From the NCBI RefSeq assembly GCF_001969265.1, contig NZ_CP019304.1, positions 2,046,001 to 2,110,000 on the forward strand: a DNA stretch of 64,000 nt. Direction: 5' to 3'. The first letter of the stretch is position 1. Every line of letters begins with the position of its first letter. Source of the DNA: Arthrobacter sp. QXT-31 (GTDB taxonomy: Bacteria > Actinomycetota > Actinomycetes > Actinomycetales > Micrococcaceae). The notes below the pieces were generated by a model. It worked only from the letters and a program-made list of their open reading frames with translations. It was not told the DNA's origin and searched no databases. Below are positions 59,110 through 64,000 of this stretch, in pieces. Both the position numbers and the translations under genes were made by a program.

Positions 59110-59841
59110 CTAGTAAGACGTCGAGTTGTGGACGCTGAAGTGGTAGAGGTTCCGGGCCGAGCCGTAGCGTTTGAAGTCCGCAGGGTCGTCGGTGCGGCCG
59201 GCGGCGGCGAGCAGCCCGGCGAGCTCTTCCAGGTGCTCGGCCTTCATCGGCTTCTCGATGCAGTCAGCGCCCAGGGAAGCGACGGTGCCCTTCACGTAGA
59301 TGCGGGCTTCGTAAATGGAGTCGCCGAGGGCGTCCCCGGCGTCGCCGCAGACCACAAGCCGGCCGGCCTGGGCCATGAAGGCTGACATGTGGCCGATGTT
59401 GCCGCCCACCACGATGTCCACGCCCTTCATGGAGATCCCGCAGCGGGCTCCGGCATTGCCGTCGATCACCACGAGCCCGCCGTGCCCGGTGGCCGCCGCC
59501 GACTGGGAGGCATCCCCTTTTACATGGACCTTTCCGGACATGATGTTCTCCGCGAGTCCGACGCCGGCATTGCCGTTGATGGTCACCTCGCCTTTTTGGT
59601 GCATCCCGGCGGCGTAATAGCCTGCATGGCCGTTGATGGTGACGGACACCCCGGCATCGATGCCGACGGCGAGGCTGTGCTTGCCCCCAGGGTTCTCGAC
59701 AGTCCAGGACTGCCCGTCGAGTGCCTCGTGCAGAGCCTGGTTGAGGTCGCGGACGGGGCTGTCTGCGAGGTCCACGAGGGCGGGAAGCTCATCGGTGGCG
59801 GCCGGGTAATCCTGCGTCTGGGTTTCGATCAGAGTGACCAT
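59110..59841 (-). CDS. GXGXG-domain glutamate-synthase-like subunit (GlxC/MgsB type)
   Basis: This right-handed beta-helix protein (243 residues) has the repeated GxGxG pattern of the glutamate synthase C-terminal domain: GVSVTINGHAGYYAAGMHQKGEVTINGNAGVGLAENIMSG, VHVKGDASQSAAATGHGGLVVIDGNAGARCGISMKGVDIVVGGNIGHMSAFMAQ, VVCGDAGDALGDSIYEARIYVKG. It has a structural role in holding the other subunits. The ATG overlaps the upstream amidotransferase gene by 13 bases; AAAGG is 8 bp upstream. Confidence 0.92.
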   Translation of the reverse strand: MVTLIETQTQDYPAATDELPALVDLADSPVRDLNQALHEALDGQSWTVENPGGKHSLAVGIDAGVSVTINGHAGYYAAGMHQKGEVTINGNAGVGLAENIMSGKVHVKGDASQSAAATGHGGLVVIDGNAGARCGISMKGVDIVVGGNIGHMSAFMAQAGRLVVCGDAGDALGDSIYEARIYVKGTVASLGADCIEKPMKAEHLEELAGLLAAAGRTDDPADFKRYGSARNLYHFSVHNSTSY

Positions 59842-60737
59842 GTGTAGACCTTTCCGGGTTCCGGTTCAAAGATGCGGGCTGTGGCTATGCCGGGCAGGGA
59901 TGCCAGGGCGCGGTATTCGGAAGCCATGGCCACGTAATCGTCCGTTTCGGCGATGATGGCCGGCTTGCAGGCGATGGGGTCGCGGACCACTGCCATGCTG
60001 TCGGCGGTGGTGACGACGAGCGTGTAGAAGCCGTCGAACACCTTGCCGAGGCTGGTCAGGGCCTCCTCAAGGGTGTCGCCCTGCTTCAGGCGCGAGGCGA
60101 TGTAGCGGGCGCCTACTTCGGTGTCGTTGTCCGAGTCGAACACCACGCCTTCGCGCAGCAGGTCCCGGCGGATGGTGGCGTGGTTGGAGAAGGAGCCGTT
60201 GTGGACCAGGCACAGGTCGTCGGCAACGGAGAACGGGTGCGAACCGCCGGCCGTGACGGCCGACTCCGTTGCCATCCTGGTGTGGGACAGGCCCTGGCTG
60301 CCGGACATGGCCTCCAGCCCGTGCTCCGCGGCGATCTCCATCGGATGGCCCACGCTTTTCATGACGGCCACGTGTTCACCGCGGCCGATGATAGTGGACT
60401 CCGGGAGGGTGTCGCGCACTGCCTTAGCAAGCAGCCCGGTGTCGACGGCGGAACTGACGAAGGTCGTATCGCCCACCACTTTCACCGTTGTCCCTGCGGA
60501 GGCGGGCAGCAGGTTCTCCAGCGCCGCGGCGATCCCGGCTGCCGGCATGCCCTGGTCCTTGCCCAGCAGGCTGAGCGTGGAGGTGTTGCCGGAAACGAGG
60601 CCTGGGGTGTCGTAGACGGCGAGGCCGGCGGAGTCCGGGCCCCGGTCCACGATTTGGCACATCATCGAGGACAGGAGGCTGCCCATCTGGGGGTGCAGCA
60701 GGGGGTTGCGCAGCTGCAGCGCGGCGATTCCGCACAT
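59829..60737 (-). CDS. Class II glutamine amidotransferase subunit (GlxB/MgsA type)
   Basis: The 302-residue Ntn-type amidotransferase begins MCGIAALQL, with Cys2 as nucleophile. It also has VDRGPDSAGLAVYD, ATESAVTAGGSHPFSVADDLCLVHNGSFSNHATIRRDLLREG and DNDTEVGARYIASRL. It corresponds to the first domain of glutamate synthase as a separate protein, delivering ammonia (or, in N-methylglutamate synthase, methylamine) to the FMN subunit. AAAGGA lies 7 bp before the ATG. It lies 43 bp after the glutamine-synthetase-like gene. Confidence 0.92.
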   Translation of the reverse strand: MCGIAALQLRNPLLHPQMGSLLSSMMCQIVDRGPDSAGLAVYDTPGLVSGNTSTLSLLGKDQGMPAAGIAAALENLLPASAGTTVKVVGDTTFVSSAVDTGLLAKAVRDTLPESTIIGRGEHVAVMKSVGHPMEIAAEHGLEAMSGSQGLSHTRMATESAVTAGGSHPFSVADDLCLVHNGSFSNHATIRRDLLREGVVFDSDNDTEVGARYIASRLKQGDTLEEALTSLGKVFDGFYTLVVTTADSMAVVRDPIACKPAIIAETDDYVAMASEYRALASLPGIATARIFEPEPGKVYTWSL

Positions 60738-60780
60738 TTCAGGGTCCTTTGCTAGGGCTGGTTCTGTTTTGGGATGGAGC

Positions 60781-62154
60781 TCAGATCGAGGTCAGGTAGG
60801 TCCGGATTTCCCAGTCGCTCACCTGGTTGTGCCAGGTGAGGAACTCCTCCTCCTTGGCGTCGGCGTAGTACTTGCCGATCGCCTCGTCCCCGCTGAGGCT
60901 GGAGAGGATCACGGGATCCCGCCGCAGGGCTTCGACGGCGTGGAGCAGCGTTGCCGGCAGCAGGTGGGCGTCGGGCCGCGCTTCACCCGGGCCGGAGGGT
61001 GCTCCCGGGTCCGTCTCCCTGGCGATGCCGTCCAGGCCGGCCTCGATGGCGGTGGCGATGGCGAGGTAGGGGTTGGCCGAGCCGTCCCCGGAGCGCAGCT
61101 CGATCCGCTTTTCATCCGGCACGCGGACCATGTGGGTCCGGTCGTTGCCGCCGAAGGAGGCCTTTCGGGGCGACCACGTTGCGCCGGAAGAGCTGGTGGT
61201 GGCACCGGTGCGCTTGTACGAGTTCACTGTGGGAGCGAGGAACGCCTGCAGGGCCGGGGCGTGTTCGAGCAGGCCGCCAATGAAGGAGTAGGCGAGCGCT
61301 GACAGCCCAAGGCCGCGGTCGCCGTCGTTCCCGGGGAAGAGGGCGTCAGCCCCTGACCACAGCGACAGGTGGAAGTGCAGGCCCGTGCCGGTGCGGTCGG
61401 TGAAGGGCTTGGGCATGAAGGTGGCCGTCATGCCGCGCTGCTCAGCCAGGATGTTCAGGATGTAGCGCAGGGAGACCACGCGGTCCGCAGTAGTCAGCGC
61501 GTCCGCATAGTTGAAGTTTTGCTCGAACTGACCGGCGGCGTCCTCGTGGTCACTGGCGTAGTTGCCCCAGCCCAGGCTGTTCATGGCCGTGGAGATGGAC
61601 GTGAGGTGCTCGTACATGCGGGTGACGCCGCGGGCGTCGTAGCAGGGACGGGGTGAGTCGTCGCGGGTATCGGCGGTGCTGAGGGTGCCGTCGGTGTTCT
61701 TGTTGACGAGGAAGTATTCCACCTCGGCGCCGATCTTTGCCTGCATTCCCTTCTCCGCCAGGCGGGCGAGGGTGTTCTTGAGGATGACGCGCGGCGCGTA
61801 GGGCCACGGCTTGCCGTCGACGTAGGGATCACAGTGGATCAGTGCGAGCCCTTCCTTGATGAACGGCACGGGGGTGAAGGACGCGAGGTCGGGAACGGCA
61901 ATGAGGTCGGAATCCTGCGGCTTCTGGCCGATGAGGCCGGCCGCGTAGCCGGCGAAGCCCATGACGCCGGCCTCGAGCTCATCGGCGGCTTCGACGGGCA
62001 CCAGCTTGGCGCACGGTTTGCCGGTCATGTCCACGAAGGTGGCCAGCAGGAAGCGGACATCATGGGCCTTGGCGATGTCGGCGAGAGCGATCCGGCCCGC
62101 TTCCAATGAAATGGCGGGCTCCGTTGCTACTTCAGGTGTTGCGAGGCTTGTCAT
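60781..62154 (-). CDS. Glutamine synthetase family protein (GlnT / gamma-glutamylmethylamide-synthetase type)
   Basis: This protein (457 residues) has the glutamine synthetase core: GAEVEYFLV, SDHEDAAGQFEQNFNYADALTTADRVV, TGTGLHFHLSLW, TVNSYKRTG and RVPDEKRIELRSGDGSANPYLAIATAIEAGLDGI. The adenylylation loop typical of GlnA-I (NLYDLP) is not present. In split-synthase clusters this type makes glutamine or gamma-glutamylmethylamide, feeding the downstream subunits. AGGA is 9 bp before the ATG. It is the first gene of a six-gene operon divergent from amt. Confidence 0.9.
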   Translation of the reverse strand: MTSLATPEVATEPAISLEAGRIALADIAKAHDVRFLLATFVDMTGKPCAKLVPVEAADELEAGVMGFAGYAAGLIGQKPQDSDLIAVPDLASFTPVPFIKEGLALIHCDPYVDGKPWPYAPRVILKNTLARLAEKGMQAKIGAEVEYFLVNKNTDGTLSTADTRDDSPRPCYDARGVTRMYEHLTSISTAMNSLGWGNYASDHEDAAGQFEQNFNYADALTTADRVVSLRYILNILAEQRGMTATFMPKPFTDRTGTGLHFHLSLWSGADALFPGNDGDRGLGLSALAYSFIGGLLEHAPALQAFLAPTVNSYKRTGATTSSSGATWSPRKASFGGNDRTHMVRVPDEKRIELRSGDGSANPYLAIATAIEAGLDGIARETDPGAPSGPGEARPDAHLLPATLLHAVEALRRDPVILSSLSGDEAIGKYYADAKEEEFLTWHNQVSDWEIRTYLTSI

Positions 62155-62222
62155 CGGAACTGTCCTGTTCGGTTCGGTGTTACCTGCAGTGAACGTTGTT
62201 GAACCACAGTAGCCAAACCGAT

Positions 62223-62304
62223 GTTACAAAAGCCCACTGGTTTTGTTAAATCTGCAAGACGGGTGAAGGTGCCGATCGCAACGCGAAATTAACGCCAGCG
62301 AAAC
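62223..62304. promoter_or_regulatory. GlnR-box-like elements between the GS-like operon and amt
   Basis: Two stretches fit the GlnR spacing of 5-bp boxes separated by 6 bp (GTnAC, GAAAC, GTnAC, GAAAC). The first (62223-62260) reads GTTAC, CCACT, GTTAA, AAGAC. The second (62278-62304) reads GCAAC, TTAAC, GAAAC. Match to consensus is partial but the spacing is exact. They occupy the 273-bp divergent promoter region (62155-62427), where a nitrogen regulator is expected. Confidence 0.5.
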
Positions 62305-62427
62305 CCGCAGCCGTTCACTGCGGGGAATCATGGTTTCACCTCACTGGCCTGTGTTCACCCTCAAAGATGTGTCCACCCTCAGGAACCGGGCACGACACGC
62401 CTCTTTCCGTCCCCGATTGGAGTTTCC

Positions 62428-63717
62428 ATGAATTCTGGAGATGTTGCCTGGATTCTCGCCGCTAGCGCCCTGGTCTGCATGATGATCCCGGCACTTGCCC
62501 TGTTTTACGGGGGCATGGTGGGATCCCGGCGGATCCTGAACATGATGATGATGTGTTTCGGCGGCGTCAGCGTCGTCGCCGTCCTTTGGGCGGTGTTCGG
62601 CTACTCGATGGTCTTCGGCAATTCCCTTGGCGGAGCCGGCCTGATCGGCGATGCCACCGAGTACCTCGGCCTGGGCCAGCTGCTGGCCGAGGATCCCGAC
62701 GCCGCGCTACCGCCGGCGCTGTTCGCCGCCTTCCAGCTGTTCTTTGCCGGGATCACCACCGCCATCATCGCCGGTGCCGCGGCCGGCAGGATGAAGTTCG
62801 GCGCCTGGATGACCTTCGCGGCCCTGTGGGCCACACTGGTCTACTTCCCGGTGGCCCACTGGGTTTTCGCTTTCAGCTCCGCTGACGGTTCAGTCACCGG
62901 CGGCTGGATCGTCAACAACCTCAAGGCAATCGACTTCGCCGGCGGAACCGCCGTGCACATGAACGCCGGAATCGCAGCCCTCGCACTCGCACTGGTCCTG
63001 GGACGCAGCGCCGGCTGGCCCAGGAGCGAGCACGTCAGGCCGCACAGCCGCCCGCTGGTGCTGGTGGGAGCAGGACTGCTGTGGGCCGGCTGGTTCGGCT
63101 TCAACGCCGGTTCCGCCCTCACAGCCGGGCATTCGGCGTCGGTGGTTTTCCTGAACACAGCCGTGGCCGGCGCCGCCGGCCTGCTTGCCTGGACCCTCGT
63201 GGAACGCATCCGGCTCGGCAGCGCCAGCAGTATGGGGGCGGCGTCCGGACTGATTTCGGCCCTCGTGGCCATCACCCCGGCATGCGGTGCGGTGAGCCCG
63301 CTCGGGGCACTGGCCATCGGAGTGATCGCCGGGGCCGTCTGCTCCCTGGCCATCGAACTGAAGTTCCGCCTTGGCTTCGACGACTCGCTCGACGTCGTCG
63401 GCGTGCACCTCGTCGGCGGCATCATCGGAACCCTGCTGATCGGGCTCTTCGCCACGGACGCCGCTCCGAACAAGGTCAACGGGCTCTTCTACGGCGGAGG
63501 CTTTGACCTGCTCGGCACCCAGACGGTCGCAACTTTGGCCACCCTTGCCTACTCCTTTGCCGTCACCTGGGTCATCGCCAAGGTCCTCAACATCGCCGTC
63601 GGCCTCCGCATCGACGAAGCGGCCGAACTCCGCGGCATCGACATCGCGGCCCACTCCGAGTCCGCCTACCTGATGGATGAGGAACCCGTGGAACTGGGCT
63701 CCCCGCACCGGGGCTGA
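62428..63717 (+). CDS. amt: Ammonium transporter
   Basis: The 429-residue protein has eleven expected helices and Amt signatures: MMIPALALFYGGMVGSRRILN, VAHWVFAFSSADGSVTGGWIVNN, DFAGGTAVHMNAGIAALALALVLG (conserved His of the pore), GWFGFNAGSAL, AGAVCSLAIELKFRLGFDDSLDVVGVHLVGGIIGTLLIGLFA (second pore His). It imports ammonium. GGAG precedes the ATG by 6 bp. No glnK or glnD follows here. It shares its promoter region with the divergent GS-like operon, so uptake and assimilation are probably co-regulated. Confidence 0.96.
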   Translation: MNSGDVAWILAASALVCMMIPALALFYGGMVGSRRILNMMMMCFGGVSVVAVLWAVFGYSMVFGNSLGGAGLIGDATEYLGLGQLLAEDPDAALPPALFAAFQLFFAGITTAIIAGAAAGRMKFGAWMTFAALWATLVYFPVAHWVFAFSSADGSVTGGWIVNNLKAIDFAGGTAVHMNAGIAALALALVLGRSAGWPRSEHVRPHSRPLVLVGAGLLWAGWFGFNAGSALTAGHSASVVFLNTAVAGAAGLLAWTLVERIRLGSASSMGAASGLISALVAITPACGAVSPLGALAIGVIAGAVCSLAIELKFRLGFDDSLDVVGVHLVGGIIGTLLIGLFATDAAPNKVNGLFYGGGFDLLGTQTVATLATLAYSFAVTWVIAKVLNIAVGLRIDEAAELRGIDIAAHSESAYLMDEEPVELGSPHRG

Positions 63718-63763
63718 ACCGCATCGCTCCGGAAAAGGGAACATCTTCGTAAGCAGGCCGGGT

Positions 63764-64000
63764 CTACTTGGTAGGCCCGGCCTGCTCCGCGTATTCAACA
63801 GCCTTGCCGCCCACCTGGCTCAGGTATGCCTCGGACTGGTTGTAGGACCAGATGGCGTCGCTCCACCCCTGGGCGGTGGTGAGGTCGCGGCCGCCGGCGC
63901 AAAGATAGCCTGCCGCGCTGAGAGCGGCGTCGTCGATGTTGTGCGGGTCCGCCACCCCGTCCCCGTTGGCGTCCTTGCCCGCCAGCTTCCACGTGGAGGG
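63764..64000 (-). CDS. Lytic murein transglycosylase-like protein, C-terminal end (truncated by window edge)
   Basis: The last 78 residues of a gene that begins beyond the window. The frame runs unbroken to the edge (PSTWKLAGKDANGDGVADPHNIDDAALSAAGYLCAGGRDL, then IWSYNQSEAYLSQV) and stops with TAG at 63764-63766. The FLPSTW-type run, the DANGDGVADPHNIDDA loop and YNQSEAY are typical of SLT-like transglycosylases, which cleave glycan strands of peptidoglycan. Convergent with amt, 46 bp apart. Confidence 0.85.
   Translation of the reverse strand, partial: PSTWKLAGKDANGDGVADPHNIDDAALSAAGYLCAGGRDLTTAQGWSDAIWSYNQSEAYLSQVGGKAVEYAEQAGPTK

Noticed and set aside
1..64000. CRISPR array, prophage, insertion sequence, tRNA or rRNA genes
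   Set aside because: No regularly spaced repeats, transposase or phage proteins, inverted-repeat-bounded elements or recognisable tRNA cloverleaf were seen.

Overview
The window is a stretch of GC-rich (roughly two-thirds G+C by eye) actinobacterial chromosome. Gene content and protein style point to the Micrococcaceae, most likely Arthrobacter, Pseudarthrobacter or a relative: a gcv-sdaA-lipA operon, DasR-type control of N-acetylglucosamine genes, a DesA3-like desaturase operon, a DUF5997 / LysR-domain pair, and a c-di-AMP riboswitch ahead of a secreted NlpC/P60 protein. No phage, insertion sequence, CRISPR array, tRNA or rRNA gene was seen. It reads as a catabolic and transport-rich chromosomal segment.

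Layout. 1-4317: end of gcvP, then gcvT, gcvH, sdaA and lipA, a route from glycine through serine to pyruvate with its own lipoyl synthase. 4341-10758: a MOSC protein, then a three-dehydrogenase operon (HisD-like, SDR, 3-hydroxyacyl-CoA-dehydrogenase-like) divergent from an MHS-type transporter. The two divergent promoters carry near-identical palindromes, and a LacI-family gene follows the transporter. 10796-16000: GNAT, pirin, an orphan amino-acid binding lipoprotein, an unknown protein, an orphan sulfonate/nitrate-type binding protein and another unknown. 16177-21674: the N-acetylglucosamine block (GntR/UTRA regulator, two dre-like operators, sugar porter, BadF-type kinase, SIS-domain deaminase, nagA).

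21697-29157: small genes (PepSY, Nudix, ABM monooxygenase), then a LacI-centred sugar locus: a Gfo/Idh/MocA oxidoreductase, a TIM-barrel isomerase and an orphan sugar-binding lipoprotein. Two matched promoter-operator modules control it. Between them lies an FCD-type GntR regulator translationally coupled to a Cache-domain protein that has no membrane segment. 29184-37010: PEBP-like protein, PfkB kinase, desaturase plus its ferredoxin-type reductase, alpha/beta hydrolase, a RelA/SpoT-domain synthetase and a SulP transporter. 37158-43584: c-di-AMP riboswitch and NlpC/P60 protein, a diguanylate cyclase, an FMN monooxygenase with SsuC- and SsuB-like genes but no binding protein, and a very short LacI regulator.

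43880-56423: APC permease, LysR-ligand-domain protein and DUF5997, a secreted FN3 multidomain protein, two CNNM/CorC proteins, an MFS exporter, an SDR plus HpcH/HpaI aldolase operon and an AlkD-like protein. 55800-63717: a tight nitrogen operon (glutamine-synthetase-like, three split glutamate-synthase-like subunits, an M20 amidohydrolase, an XRE-cupin regulator) divergent from amt across a promoter region with GlnR-like elements. 63764-64000: the C-terminal end of a lytic transglycosylase.

The stretches most worth a second look are the three-dehydrogenase module with its mirrored operators, the LacI promoter-operator pair with the soluble Cache partner gene, the RelA/SpoT-SulP pair, and the split glutamate-synthase/amidohydrolase nitrogen operon. 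Three short exact or near-exact tandem duplications (18, 18 and 21 bp) are present; one duplicates a ribosome binding site and start codon.
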